DNA of 56,519 nucleotides from Propionigenium maris DSM 9537 (GCF_027925155.1 NZ_BSDY01000020.1:1-56519), one strand, 5' to 3'; numbered from the stretch's first letter, positions 15,996 to 26,378 are shown. Translations and numbers: made by a program. The notes: a model not told the origin generated them from the letters alone.

Positions 15996-16945
15996 ATGAA
16001 GAAAAATTAGAAAAGAGTATGGGGATGTTAGATGTGTTGTACCTCTAAATGCAATAGCTCTGTCCCTCATTGTATTTGCATGGTTGAATATCAAAGGAGT
16101 AAAGATGGTCTCTACATTCCAGACGGTTATGACCCTTACACTGCTGGAAATAATCCTTTATATGGCATCCTTCTTTATGACAAGACCAGAATTTAATATG
16201 ACTCTTATGACGGGACATCTAGGTGTGAGCAAGATAAATATTGGAAATATCCTCAGGATAGTAGCAATCGCTCCATGGGCCTATATAGGATTCGACTGTA
16301 TTCCACAGGTAGCAGAGGAATTTAACTTTGAAGCAAAGAAGGCATCCCACCTGGCAGTGGTATCTATCATAGCTGGACTTGTAATATACACGATACTAAA
16401 TGTTATTACCTCCTCGGTATTTACCCAGGAGATGCTTCTGACTCAGAAGGTAAACTGGGCTACGGGAGATGCAATAGGGCTTCTCTTTGGTAGAATAGGT
16501 CTTTATTCTTTAGGATTATCCCTTTTTATGGTCATAGTGGCCGGAATAAATGGTTTCTACATGACTTCCAGCAGACTGATATTCCAAGGCTATACAAGAG
16601 TGGTTTGAGGAGCTGGATGAGGAGAGCAAGACACCTAGAAATGCCATAATCTTTGTAATGCTAATGTCCCTTATAGCCCCTTGGATGGAAAGAAGGGTTC
16701 TTCTGTGGATAGTTGAATGTCCTTTATAGGAGCTGCTATTGGGTATCTATATACAAGCCTTTCAGCCTATGTTCAGGCAAAAAAGGAAGGAAATAAAGTT
16801 ATTCAGGCAACGGGAGTATTCGGAGGAGTGGCAGGAGTGGTGTTTATGATGTTTCTGATGTTACCGGTATTTCCAGGATCCATCTCAGCGCCATCCTAGT
16901 GTAGTTCTAATAGTTTGGAGTATTCTGAGCCCTGTATAAGGAGTA
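15996..16945 (+). pseudogene. APC-superfamily amino-acid permease, degenerate
   Basis: A good RBS and ATG at 15996 give only MKKN before a stop. Permease-like sequence resumes near 16042 (VPLNAIALSLIVFAWLNIKG) and continues through IAPWAYIGFDCIPQVAEEFNF, a signature-like block of a clade of bacterial APC carriers. The frame then changes near 16606 (WFEELDEESKTPRNAIIFVM). It shifts again near 16717 (MSFIGAAIGYLYTSLSAYV) and probably near 16899, ending around VVLIVWSILSPV. The N-terminal third is missing. With at least three frame breaks and a deletion it cannot make a carrier. The substrate is unknown. Confidence 0.8.
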
Positions 16946-17199
16946 TGGAGAGGGGGGCAGAAGTCTGGATTAAGGACATCTGAGCTATTTAAAAAAACGT
17001 TAAAAAATCGAAGAGGTATTTTTTAGTTTTAGAGTATTGGATTTTGTTGATACTAGGAAAGAAGGAAAAGAAAAATTGAAGGTAAACAAGGAATTTTATT
17101 CAATTTCCGAAGAAATAAAGGAAGAGAAAACTACAGGGATGGAAAAGTGGCAGCGAAAGCTTAGTCTAGAAGAGAAGAACTAAAAAGAATATAGGCATG
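16946..17199. other. Gene-free stretch with a start-less 60-codon open frame
   Basis: No intact gene. One plus-strand frame stays open from 17004 to a TAA at 17181-17183 and reads VLDFVDTRKEGKEKLKV and then EFYSISEEIKEEKTTG. It has no start codon before an internal ATG and no RBS. Its composition looks coding, so it may be the tail of another decayed gene. I do not recognise it. Confidence 0.35.
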
Positions 17200-17263
17200 A
17201 GACCGGAGAGCCAGGTAAACTTAAAGAGGATTTTAGATGCCTCGCGTTTGCCAGGTCTTTTTT
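17200..17263 (+). promoter_or_regulatory. Structured leader ending in an intrinsic terminator, before the glycerol operon
   Basis: Three nested stems can form: AGACC (17200-17204) with GGTCT (17254-17258), GTAAAC (17215-17220) with GTTTGC (17246-17251), and GAGG (17226-17229) with CCTC (17240-17243). A T-run follows at 17258-17263. The structure ends 48 nt before the start of the dehydrogenase gene. In other bacteria glycerol genes are controlled by an RNA-binding antiterminator (GlpP) acting on a leader terminator, so this could be such a site. It might instead simply terminate upstream transcription. Confidence 0.5.
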
Positions 17264-17311
17264 CTTAATGGGAAGATTAAAATGTTAAAAAGGTTTGCAG
17301 GGGGAAGGATT

Positions 17312-18736
17312 ATGAGGGATGTGGTGGTAGTAGGGGGAGGAATCGTTGGTGCTTCAGTGGCCAGGGAGCTTGCCAGGTTTAATCTGGATGTGGCAGTGGT
17401 GGAGAGGGAAAACGATGTGTCCAATGGGGCGAGCAAGGCCAACTCAGCAATAGTACACGCAGGCTACGATGCTGAACCAGGGACCCTTATGGCCAAGTAC
17501 AATGTTCTGGGAAATGCAATGTTTGATAAACTTTCTCAGGAGCTGGATGTGCCCTTCAAAAGATGCGGATCACTGGTAGTGGCCTTTGCTGAGGAGGAGA
17601 GGAAGCACCTGAAGGACCTCATGGAGAGAGGAATGGAGAATGGAGTTCCTGGCCTAAAACTCATAGATAGTGAGGAGGCAAGGGTGCTGGAACCCAACCT
17701 GAACCCAGAGGTAAGGGGTGCGCTCCTGGCAGAAAGTGCAGGAATAGTTGGGCCGTGGGAGCTGACCATAGCCATGATGGAAAATGCAGTGGAAAATGGT
17801 GTGGAGCTGGAGCTAAACCAGGAAGTAATAGATATAGAGAGAATAGATGAGGGCTACAGGATCCAGACCAACCAGGGGTACCTGGACACCAGGATGGTTA
17901 TAAATGCAGGAGGAATATATGCAGACAGGATCCACAATATGGTGGCCAAGCCCACCTACAGGATAAGACCCAGAAGGGGGCAGTACTTTGTCATGGATAA
18001 GAGTCAGGGTCGTTTAGTGGGCAGGGTGATATTTCAGTGCCCCACAGAGCTGGGAAAGGGGGTACTTGTAACCCCTACAGTCCACGGGAACCTTCTTCTG
18101 GGGCCAGATGCTCAGGATCTCACCGACAGGGAGGACCACGCTACCACAGAGGAGAGGCTCACCTTTGTAAGGGAGCAGGCAGTCAGATCTGTAGCGGGGA
18201 TAGAACTCAGGGACGTCATAAGAGATTTTGCGGGACTGAGAGCAGAATCGGACAGGGGGGACTTTGTTATAGAGGAGGCTCCAGATGCTCCTGGATTTAT
18301 AGATGTGGGAGGGATAAAGTCTCCTGGACTTACTGCGGCTCCGGCAATTGGAGTGGATGTGGCAAGGATGGTTGCTGAGAGGCTGGATGCCCAGGTGAAC
18401 GATGAGTTTAATCCTGAGAGAAGGCAGATAGTCTTTATGGAGCTCTCCTCTGAGGAGAGGAGGGAGCTCATAGGAAGGGATCCCAGGTATGGAAGGATTA
18501 TCTGCAGGTGTGAGAGCATCACAGAGGGGGAGATAGTGGCCTCAATCCACAGGAAGGTGGGAGCCATAACTGTAGACGGGGTGAAGAAGAGGTGCAGACC
18601 TGGCATGGGGAGGTGTCAGGGAGGCTTCTGCGGCCCAAGAGTACAGGAGATCCTTGCAAGGGAGCTTCACATAAGTCTGGAGGATGTGGTACTGGACAGG
18701 AGAGATTCATACATTCTTGTAGGGGAGACCAAGTAG
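17312..18736 (+). CDS. glpA: Glycerol-3-phosphate dehydrogenase-like FAD enzyme with Fe-S domain
   Basis: This 474-residue flavoprotein probably oxidises glycerol-3-phosphate to dihydroxyacetone phosphate. The N-terminal FAD-binding motif is VVVVGGGIVGASVARELAR (residues 4-22). The DAO-type core includes NGASKANSAIVHAGYDAEPG and a substrate/FAD C-lobe (DFAGLRAESDRGDFVIEE, KSPGLTAAPAIG). The C-terminal BFD-like [2Fe-2S] domain has four cysteines in CRCES (near 397) and RCRPGMGRCQGGFC (near 428-441). The ATG at 17312 has GGGGGAAGG upstream; the ATG at 17237 lies inside the leader hairpin and is rejected. An L-2-hydroxyglutarate oxidase-type role is the alternative, but the glycerol kinase neighbour favours GlpA. 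Confidence 0.85.
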   Translation: MRDVVVVGGGIVGASVARELARFNLDVAVVERENDVSNGASKANSAIVHAGYDAEPGTLMAKYNVLGNAMFDKLSQELDVPFKRCGSLVVAFAEEERKHLKDLMERGMENGVPGLKLIDSEEARVLEPNLNPEVRGALLAESAGIVGPWELTIAMMENAVENGVELELNQEVIDIERIDEGYRIQTNQGYLDTRMVINAGGIYADRIHNMVAKPTYRIRPRRGQYFVMDKSQGRLVGRVIFQCPTELGKGVLVTPTVHGNLLLGPDAQDLTDREDHATTEERLTFVREQAVRSVAGIELRDVIRDFAGLRAESDRGDFVIEEAPDAPGFIDVGGIKSPGLTAAPAIGVDVARMVAERLDAQVNDEFNPERRQIVFMELSSEERRELIGRDPRYGRIICRCESITEGEIVASIHRKVGAITVDGVKKRCRPGMGRCQGGFCGPRVQEILARELHISLEDVVLDRRDSYILVGETK

Positions 18737-18753
18737 GGAAGGAGGCACTTTAG

Positions 18754-19101
18754 ATGATAATAGAATTGATATGTATAGTATGTCCCATAGGATGCCGCAT
18801 GGAGGTTGATACGGAGAGGGATTACAGGGTAAAGGGAAACCAGTGTGAGAGGGGCCCTATCTATGCAAGGGAGGAACTCACAGCTCCCAAGAGGGTGGTA
18901 ACCTCCACCATAAGAATTATTGGTGGGATCCATAAGAGGATACCGGTAAAAACCAATGGAGCCATTCCCAAGGAGCTCATATTTAAGTGCATGGAGGAGA
19001 TAAATAAGCTGGAGGTAAAGTCCCCTGTGAAGATGGGGGATGTAGTTTTAGAGGATGTCCTGGGAACGGGAGTGGATATAGTGGTTACAAGGGATATGTA
19101 G
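18754..19101 (+). CDS. DUF1667 protein
   Basis: This 115-residue protein has N-terminal cysteines in CIVCPIGCRMEV (C-x2-C-x3-C) and a fourth in NQCERG, so it could hold an Fe-S cluster. DUF1667 proteins occur in glycerol operons of anaerobes beside GlpA-like enzymes and are assumed to help electron transfer. GGAGG is 8 nt before the ATG. It follows the dehydrogenase by 17 bp and precedes the kinase by 26 bp, so all three form one operon. The separate flavoprotein gene that often lies between the first two is absent. Confidence 0.85.
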   Translation: MIIELICIVCPIGCRMEVDTERDYRVKGNQCERGPIYAREELTAPKRVVTSTIRIIGGIHKRIPVKTNGAIPKELIFKCMEEINKLEVKSPVKMGDVVLEDVLGTGVDIVVTRDM

Positions 19102-19115
19102 CGCTGAAGAAGTAG

Positions 19116-20636
<1,521 letters not shown>

Positions 20637-20648
20637 GGTATTATCATG

Positions 20649-20680
20649 AGGGGAGCCCCTGAGAGGGGGCTCCCCTTTAT
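20649..20680 (+). terminator. Strong intrinsic terminator of the glycerol operon
   Basis: AGGGGAGCCCC (20649-20659) pairs perfectly with GGGGCTCCCCT (20666-20676) around a 6-nt loop, followed by TTTATAT. It is 13 bp after the glpK stop. Confidence 0.9.
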
Positions 20681-20740
20681 ATGGGAGGGTGAGAGGAAGA
20701 AAAGGTCCGGTAAAATAGAGGGTAAGACAGGGTAAATAAA

Positions 20741-20769
20741 TTGAAAATTGATTTAAAATGAGCTATAAT
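20741..20769 (+). promoter_or_regulatory. Promoter of ptsI-ptsH-ispH-rpsA
   Basis: TTGAAA (20741-20746) and a perfect TATAAT (20764-20769) are separated by 17 nt. It lies about 40 nt before the ptsI start chosen here. It also shows that the in-frame ATG at 20758 cannot be the start, since it would lie upstream of the transcript. Confidence 0.85.
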
Positions 20770-20808
20770 AGTTTTGAGTGCACAAAGCGTAAAAAAGGGG
20801 TTATGCTC

Positions 20809-22545
20809 ATGGAAAGGATCAAAGGAAAGTCCATATTTGAAGGTATTGTGATAGGGGAACCCTATCTGAGAAAGAAAAAGGTACTCAATATAAAGGAGTA
20901 TAAGATCGACGAGGCAGATGTAGAGAAGGAGATAAACAGATTTATAGTTGCCTTGGAGGAAACAAAGAGTGAGATCAGATTTTTAAAGAATTCCCTCAAG
21001 GGGAAGATAAATGACGATGAGCTTAAGATTCTTAAGGTGCACCTCATGGTACTAGATGATCCAGTACTTCTTTCAGAGATAAACAGCGGTATATCTAAAA
21101 GACTTACCAATGCTGAAAAGGTAGTGGATACTGTAGTTGGAAATTACATAGAGATGTTTAGCAAGCTGAAGGACCCGGTATATAGGCAGAGAGCCCTTGA
21201 TATAAAGGATATTGGTGAGAAGTTGATAAATCACCTGCTCAGTGAAAAGAGGGAGCTGGAGGACCTGGATGGTAAGATACTCCTGGCCAAGGAGGTTTTT
21301 CCAAGCGAGCTCCTCAAGGCACACCACAAGGGGATAGATCTCAAGGGGGTAGTGACTGAGCACGGGGGGGATACCTCCCATGTGGCTATACTGGCTAAAG
21401 CCCTTAAGATCCCTACATTGATGGGGGTAAGGGGAATAAAGCAGATGAAGTGGGAGGGGACCATAATCCTGGATACCCGTAAAGACAACTCCTGTGTAAT
21501 TAAGGATCCAAGTGCTGAGGTGCTGGAGGGGTATATAGCTGAAAAGAACAGACTAAACCAACAGACTAAGGAATACGAGAAGTTAAGGGATCTTCCTGCA
21601 GAAACAATGGACGGGGAGAGGATAAACCTCTATGTAAATGTAGGGGGAAATCTGGACCTGGAAGAGATAGGAAAGCAGTGTCCAGAGGGAGTGGGGCTCC
21701 TGAGATCTGAGTTTATCTATATAGATTCGGAGTTCTTTCCAAGTGAAGAGAAGCAGATGGAGATATATGAAAGGGTATACAAGCAGATGGGGGGAGACGG
21801 GAAATCCCTCACCATAAGAACCCTGGATATTGGAGCAGATAAAAACCTGGATTACTATGAGATGCCAGAGGAGATAAATCCATCTCTGGGCCTCAGAGGC
21901 CTGAGATTTACCCTGGCCCATGAAAGTATATTCAAGGATCAGCTGAGGGCTATCCTTAGGGTGGCTCACGGCAAGAATATAAAGATAATGTATCCTATGG
22001 TGACCAACCTTTGGGAGCTGGAGGCAGCAGAGGAAATCTTAAATGATGTAAAGGCTGAGCTGAGAGCCGAGGGGAAGACCTTCAAGGAGGATATAGAGAT
22101 AGGGATAATGGTGGAGGTGCCGTCGGTAGTACTGCTGGCAGATGTCTTTGCCCAGAAGGTGGACTTCTTCAGTATAGGAACCAACGACCTGACTCAGTAT
22201 ATCCTGGCTGCAGACAGACAGAGCAGCGAGGTGGCCAACCTCTACGACGGCTATGACCCAGCGGTTCTGAGAGCTATAAATATGCTGTCTGAAGCAGCTG
22301 CAAAGTACGGAAAAAAGGTAAGCGTATGCGGAGAGATGGGGGGAGATCCCATGGCTATCCTGGCATTTATGAGTTTCGGGATATTCGATCTCAGCATGCT
22401 GTCGGCCTTTGTTCCAAGAGCCAAGAGCATCATTAGAAATGTAAGCCTTGAAGAGGTAAGAAAGCTCAAGGATGAGCTCCTTGCCAGCAAGGATTCAGAA
22501 GAGGTAAGGGAAATATTAAAAAGATCGTTAAGGGGTAAATTATGA
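20809..22545 (+). CDS. ptsI: PTS enzyme I (phosphoenolpyruvate-protein phosphotransferase)
   Basis: This 578-residue cytoplasmic enzyme takes phosphate from PEP and passes it to HPr. The phosphohistidine is His191 in VTEHGGDTSHVAILAKAL. The PEP-binding barrel shows GVGLLRSEFIYID, SLTIRTLDIGADKNLDY, NPSLGLRGLRFTL, GIMVEVPSVVLLADVFA and FFSIGTNDLTQYILAADR, with the active Cys in KVSVCGEMGGDP. The second of two nearby ATGs is used because GGGG is spaced 8 nt from it; the first (20803) is too close. It overlaps ptsH by four bases (ATGA). Confidence 0.96.
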   Translation: MERIKGKSIFEGIVIGEPYLRKKKVLNIKEYKIDEADVEKEINRFIVALEETKSEIRFLKNSLKGKINDDELKILKVHLMVLDDPVLLSEINSGISKRLTNAEKVVDTVVGNYIEMFSKLKDPVYRQRALDIKDIGEKLINHLLSEKRELEDLDGKILLAKEVFPSELLKAHHKGIDLKGVVTEHGGDTSHVAILAKALKIPTLMGVRGIKQMKWEGTIILDTRKDNSCVIKDPSAEVLEGYIAEKNRLNQQTKEYEKLRDLPAETMDGERINLYVNVGGNLDLEEIGKQCPEGVGLLRSEFIYIDSEFFPSEEKQMEIYERVYKQMGGDGKSLTIRTLDIGADKNLDYYEMPEEINPSLGLRGLRFTLAHESIFKDQLRAILRVAHGKNIKIMYPMVTNLWELEAAEEILNDVKAELRAEGKTFKEDIEIGIMVEVPSVVLLADVFAQKVDFFSIGTNDLTQYILAADRQSSEVANLYDGYDPAVLRAINMLSEAAAKYGKKVSVCGEMGGDPMAILAFMSFGIFDLSMLSAFVPRAKSIIRNVSLEEVRKLKDELLASKDSEEVREILKRSLRGKL

Positions 22546-22811
22546 AGAAAATAGAGGTAGAGATCAAAAACAAAGCTGGACTACACGTGAGACCATCGTC
22601 TCTCTTTGTACAGACAGCAACTGAATTTGATGCAGATATTATTGTAAAGTGTGACGACGAAGAGGTAAATGGTAAAAGTATAATGGGACTTATGCTTCTG
22701 GCTGCAGAGCAGGGAAGAACCCTTGTACTGGAAGCAGACGGGGAGGATGCAGATGAGATGCTGGATGCCCTTAAGGAGCTAATAGAAGTTAAGAAGTTTA
22801 ACGAGGAGTAG
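22542..22811 (+). CDS. ptsH: PTS phosphocarrier HPr
   Basis: This 89-residue protein has His15 in AGLHVRPSS, the site phosphorylated by enzyme I. Ser46 in NGKSIMGLM is the site used by HPr kinase for carbon control where that enzyme exists. It is translationally coupled to ptsI. The order ptsI then ptsH is the reverse of the common ptsHI. No sugar-specific EII gene lies in this window. Confidence 0.96.
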   Translation: MKKIEVEIKNKAGLHVRPSSLFVQTATEFDADIIVKCDDEEVNGKSIMGLMLLAAEQGRTLVLEADGEDADEMLDALKELIEVKKFNEE

Positions 22812-22815
22812 AGTT

Positions 22816-23682
22816 GTGCCTGAGGTAATAAGAGCTAAGGAGATGGGCTTCTGCTTCGGTGTAAAGGGAGCTGTGGAGCTCGCTGAGGAACTGGCAGAGA
22901 CCAGAAGGGATAAGAAGATCTATATGCTTGGAATGCTGGTGCACAATGAGCACGTAATAGATAAACTCAAGGGTAAGGGCGTAGAAATACTGGAGGAAGC
23001 CGACCTCTTAGAGGGAAGGGATAACCTTAAGGAGGGAGATATCGTAGTGGTGAGAGCCCACGGGACTATAAAGCCCGTATACGACAAGCTCCTGGAAAAA
23101 AAAGCGGAGATCCACGATGCAGCCTGCATCTTTGTGACAACCATAAGAAAGACTCTTCAGGAGAAGGAGAAGGAGGGATATGAAATTCTCTTCCTGGGGG
23201 ACATAAATCACCCAGAGGTAAGGGGGATAATCTCCTTCGGTAAAACCGTGAGGGTCATAGAGGGGATAGAGGAGCTCAAAGCCACTAAAATAGAGGCTGA
23301 GAAGAAGTATGCCCTTCTTACACAGACCACCCTGAACAAAAATAAATTCCTGGAAGTGAAAAAATATATTGAAAGTAACTATCACAATATAGATATATTT
23401 GATAAAATATGTGGTGCAACCTATGTAAGGCAAAAAGCGGTGGAGGAACTGGCAAAGGAAGTAGACCTGGTACTTGTTGTAGGGGGAAAGAAAAGTTCCA
23501 ATACCAAGAAGCTTTACGAGATATCTAAAAGGATAAATTTAAACACCTATCTGGTACAGGATGAAAATTCCCTTGATAGGAGCTGGTTTGAGAAGGTGAA
23601 GAGGGTAGGAATAACTGCCGGAGCCTCCACACCAGAAGAGGTAATTGTAAAAATAGAAAATATAATAAGGGGGACAATCTAA
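22816..23682 (+). CDS. ispH: 4-hydroxy-3-methylbut-2-enyl diphosphate reductase
   Basis: This 288-residue [4Fe-4S] enzyme makes IPP and DMAPP in the last step of the MEP isoprenoid pathway. The three cluster cysteines are Cys13 (MGFCFGVKGAVE), one in HDAACIFVTT near 103, and one in KICGATYVRQKA near 198. The conserved LVHNEHVIDKL and SSNTKKLYEIS motifs are present. Start is GTG at 22816 with AGGAG upstream. The first gene of the same pathway, dxs, is about 19 kb downstream. It overlaps rpsA by one base, the familiar ispH-rpsA pairing of clostridia. Confidence 0.96.
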   Translation: MPEVIRAKEMGFCFGVKGAVELAEELAETRRDKKIYMLGMLVHNEHVIDKLKGKGVEILEEADLLEGRDNLKEGDIVVVRAHGTIKPVYDKLLEKKAEIHDAACIFVTTIRKTLQEKEKEGYEILFLGDINHPEVRGIISFGKTVRVIEGIEELKATKIEAEKKYALLTQTTLNKNKFLEVKKYIESNYHNIDIFDKICGATYVRQKAVEELAKEVDLVLVVGGKKSSNTKKLYEISKRINLNTYLVQDENSLDRSWFEKVKRVGITAGASTPEEVIVKIENIIRGTI

Positions 23683-25310
23683 TGTCTGATATTACTAACA
23701 CACATGATGAAATGGATTTTGAATCAATGCTAAATGACTACATGCCGGAGGAAGGTGCTGTAGAAAAGGGTGAAAGAGCAAGGGGAGTAATCTCTCAAAT
23801 GGATAGAAACTATGCTTACCTAGATGTAACAAGCGCAAGAACAGCAGTAAGAGTAAGAGCTGAAGAGCTAGACGGATACAACATCGGGGATGAGGTAGAG
23901 GTAATCCTTAAGGGAGAGACTAAGGACAACGATTTCATCATCGGATCTAGACAGGAAATAGACAGAATTGAAAACCTTGAGAAGCTTGAGAAGGCATTTG
24001 AAGCTAAGGAAGTTGTAAAGGGTAAGATCGAGAGAAAGGTAAAGGGTGGATACATCGTTAAGGTAATGTTCCAGCAGGCATTCCTTCCTAACTCACTATC
24101 TGAGATCCCTATGAACGATACAACTAACCATATCGGTGAAGAGATCGAGGTTGTTGTAAAGGACATCAAGGACGACAGAAGAGGAAAGAAGATCCTTGTT
24201 TCCAGAAAGGACATCACTGTAAAGGAAGAGACTGAGTTCTTTGAAAAGCTGAACATCGGAGACATCCTAGAGGTAACTGTAAGAAACATCATGGACTTCG
24301 GAATCTCTGTAAAGGCTGGAAAGTCAAACGGATTCATCCACATCTCTGAGCTTTCTTGGGGGAAGGTAGAGAAGATCACAGATCACTACAGCCTAGGAGA
24401 TAAGTTTGAAGCTAAGATCATCTCTCTAGACAAGGAGAAGAGATCACTTAAGCTATCTGTAAAGCAACTTTCAGAGGACCCTTGGTCAACTGTAGATGCT
24501 AAGTATCCTGTAGATTCAGTTGTAGAGGGAAGAGTATCTAAGCTTGTATCATTCGGTGCATTTGTAGAGCTTGAAGAGGGAGTAGAGGGGTTAGTTCACC
24601 TTTCAGACTTCACTTGGAACAAGAAGAAGGTAAACGTATCTGAGTATGTAAAGGTAGGAGACGTTGTTAAGGTAAAGGTAATCGAGCTAAACAAGGAAGG
24701 AAAGAAGCTTAAGTTTGGAATCAAGCAGCTATCTGAAAACCCTTGGGATTCAGCAGTTGAAAAGTACCAGGAAGGAACTGTAGTAAAGGGTAAGATCGTT
24801 GAGAGCAAGCCATTTGGTATCTTCGTAGAGCTTGAAGCTGGAATCGACGCATTCGTACACCAGTCAGATTTCTCATGGACTAAGAACGCTCCTAAGTACA
24901 AGATCGGAGACGAGGTAGAGCTAAGAGTACTTAACATCGACACTGTAGATAAGAAGATTAAAGGTGGAATCAAGCAGCTTGAGAAGAGCCCTTGGGATAC
25001 ACTACTTGAGAACCACAAGGTAGGAGATGTTGTAGAGAGAGCTATCACAAGCATCACTGACTTCGGACTATTTGTTGAGATGGTAAAGGGTGTAGACGGA
25101 ATGATCCACACTTCACAGGTTTCAAGAAACTTCGTAAAGGATCTTAGAAATGAGTTTGAAGTAGGTCAGGAAGTAAGAGCTCAGATCATCGAGATCGACT
25201 CTGAGAAGAAGAGAGTAAAGCTTTCTATCAAGAAGGTTGAGCTAGCTGACGAGGAAAGAGAAAACAGAGAACTACTTGAGAAGTACGGAACTGTTGGAGA
25301 AGACGCATAA
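23682..25310 (+). CDS. rpsA: Ribosomal protein S1 (six S1 domains)
   Basis: This 542-residue RNA-binding protein has six S1/OB domains. The first two (about 27-90 and 110-185) are degenerate, as is usual for the ribosome-binding pair. The last four have the RNA-binding pattern, for example ITDFGLFVEMVKGVDGMIHTSQVS near 448-471. It helps bring structured mRNA to the 30S subunit. Codon use differs sharply from the neighbours: ATC, AAC, AAG, GTA and CTT dominate and ATA is almost absent, a sign of very high expression. A strong terminator follows. Confidence 0.94.
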   Translation: MSDITNTHDEMDFESMLNDYMPEEGAVEKGERARGVISQMDRNYAYLDVTSARTAVRVRAEELDGYNIGDEVEVILKGETKDNDFIIGSRQEIDRIENLEKLEKAFEAKEVVKGKIERKVKGGYIVKVMFQQAFLPNSLSEIPMNDTTNHIGEEIEVVVKDIKDDRRGKKILVSRKDITVKEETEFFEKLNIGDILEVTVRNIMDFGISVKAGKSNGFIHISELSWGKVEKITDHYSLGDKFEAKIISLDKEKRSLKLSVKQLSEDPWSTVDAKYPVDSVVEGRVSKLVSFGAFVELEEGVEGLVHLSDFTWNKKKVNVSEYVKVGDVVKVKVIELNKEGKKLKFGIKQLSENPWDSAVEKYQEGTVVKGKIVESKPFGIFVELEAGIDAFVHQSDFSWTKNAPKYKIGDEVELRVLNIDTVDKKIKGGIKQLEKSPWDTLLENHKVGDVVERAITSITDFGLFVEMVKGVDGMIHTSQVSRNFVKDLRNEFEVGQEVRAQIIEIDSEKKRVKLSIKKVELADEERENRELLEKYGTVGEDA

Positions 25311-25324
25311 TTAACTTTAAATAG

Positions 25325-25354
25325 GCAGCCGGTCTTAAGAGCCGGCTGTTTTTA
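25325..25354 (+). terminator. Intrinsic terminator after rpsA
   Basis: CAGCCGGT (25326-25333) pairs with GCCGGCTG (25341-25348) around an 8-nt loop, followed by TTTTTATT. It closes the ptsI-ptsH-ispH-rpsA unit. Confidence 0.88.
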
Positions 25355-25365
25355 TTGTTTGGTAT

Positions 25366-25535
25366 GGTACTTTCTTGTCATGATACAAGAAAGTACCCAA
25401 AGAAAATCTAGGAATTCATAATTGTCTTTTAGGGTACCTTCATCATAGCCGTTCCTTAGCTGGGCTCTCTACAGAGCCTAAAGTAGCCCGACGGACCGAA
25501 GTAGAATTTTATTGTGAAGTACGACGACTATGAAC
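25366..25535 (+). repeat. Structured intergenic repeat, copy A
   Basis: It opens with a perfect 13-bp hairpin, GGTACTTTCTTGT (25366-25378) with ACAAGAAAGTACC (25385-25397). It then runs through the core palindrome GGCTCTCTACAGAGCC (25463-25478) to GTGAAGTACGACGACTATG near 25532. The same order of blocks occurs in copies B (26105-26262) and C (30823-30991, inverted). No ORF is conserved between copies. The rest of 25536-25651 is AT-rich leader before the next gene. Confidence 0.75.
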
Positions 25536-25651
25536 CCCGTTTTAAAAATTTAAAAAGGGCTTTTTAGTAAGGGATAGTAATATATGAAAAGTGTGAGTTC
25601 AAGAAGATATTAAAAGCTCAAAGAGCTATTTTATGTGAAGGGGATTTTATT

Positions 25652-26056
25652 ATGGGAAAAAAAAGAGTGAAGAATAAAACAAATAACAAGGTGAATAATA
25701 AAGCAACTAATAAAATAAATAATCAATTGAATGAGAAGTATGAAAAAACAGTGAGAAGTCTTGTGGGGCTGGGTATATTTCCAATGGCTTACTTTCTGGC
25801 CTTCCTTCCAGAGATGACCCAATGGAAGAGTATGACCCTCTTTGCTGTTATAATGCTCACGGGGAATGCAGCTTTAATAAGAAACCACAGGTCAAATAGG
25901 TACCTGGTACCTATGCTTATAGGATTTTTTATCCTGGGAGCAGCTCTGAATATCACCTTTCACGGTACCGCAAATATGGGTGTTCTCCTAGCTGTGGGTG
26001 TTGTTTTTGCACTGAAGTTTAAGACCTATGGGGAAGTTAAAAGGGAAGTGGCTTAA
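25652..26056 (+). CDS. Small membrane protein, unrecognised
   Basis: This 134-residue protein has a highly basic, Asn/Lys-rich N-terminal tail (residues 1-35, KKRVKNKTNNKVNNKATNK) followed by hydrophobic segments near 38-56, 58-76, 84-104 and 106-122. The tail should be cytoplasmic and could touch nucleic acid or acidic lipid head groups. I do not recognise a family. AAGGGG lies 8 nt before the ATG. It is a single gene between repeat copies A and B, and its stop codon lies inside a terminator palindrome. Confidence 0.7.
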   Translation: MGKKRVKNKTNNKVNNKATNKINNQLNEKYEKTVRSLVGLGIFPMAYFLAFLPEMTQWKSMTLFAVIMLTGNAALIRNHRSNRYLVPMLIGFFILGAALNITFHGTANMGVLLAVGVVFALKFKTYGEVKREVA

Positions 26057-26072
26057 GCCACTTCCTTTTCTA
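26044..26072. terminator. Bidirectional terminator overlapping a stop codon
   Basis: GGAAGTGGC and GCCACTTCC form a 22-bp perfect palindrome with a TTAA centre, and the TAA stop of the upstream gene is in that centre. TTTTCTATTTT follows on the plus strand. Confidence 0.85.
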
Positions 26073-26104
26073 TTTTCTGATTTTTTAAACACCAAAAGAA
26101 AATT

Positions 26105-26262
26105 CGATACCTTTGTCTTGATACAAATGTATCCGAAAGATCAAGTCCTCCGGCAATTATCTTTATAGGTATTCCAAGTTTTCCATTGCTCTCCGAGGCT
26201 CTCTACAGAGCCTGAAGTAGCTAAACGCAATGAAGTAAGTTATTGTTGTGGAGCTAGACGAT
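26105..26262 (+). repeat. Structured intergenic repeat, copy B
   Basis: It begins with an imperfect hairpin (GATACCTTTGT with ACAAATGTATC), then CCGGCAATTATCTTTATAGG, CCATTGCTCTCC, the core GGCTCTCTACAGAGCC (26197-26212), CGCAATGAAGTAAG and GGAGCTAGACGA. Blocks and spacing match copy C when that copy is reversed. 26263-26378 is non-coding sequence downstream of the minus-strand acetyltransferase, and I saw nothing else in it. Confidence 0.75.
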
Positions 26263-26378
26263 AACCTGCAAACAGCCCCTTCAATTAAAAGGAGCAATTC
26301 GTGTAAATTGGTGTAATTCGCGGTTACTGATTTAATTGTATAGATCTGTGGGTGAAAAGGTATTAAAAGCTTGGAGAG

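Noticed and set aside
17237..17311. Upstream ATG at 17237 as the GlpA-like start
   Set aside because: It lies within the leader hairpin, lacks an RBS, and puts 25 residues before the FAD motif.
20758..20808. Upstream ATG at 20758 as the ptsI start
   Set aside because: It lies before the -10 box (TATAAT at 20764-20769), so it would not be transcribed from the evident promoter, and the added residues do not resemble enzyme I.
25366..25397. Terminal hairpin of repeat copy A as a CRISPR-like repeat
   Set aside because: It occurs singly within a longer repeat. There is no series of regularly spaced direct repeats with spacers anywhere in the window.
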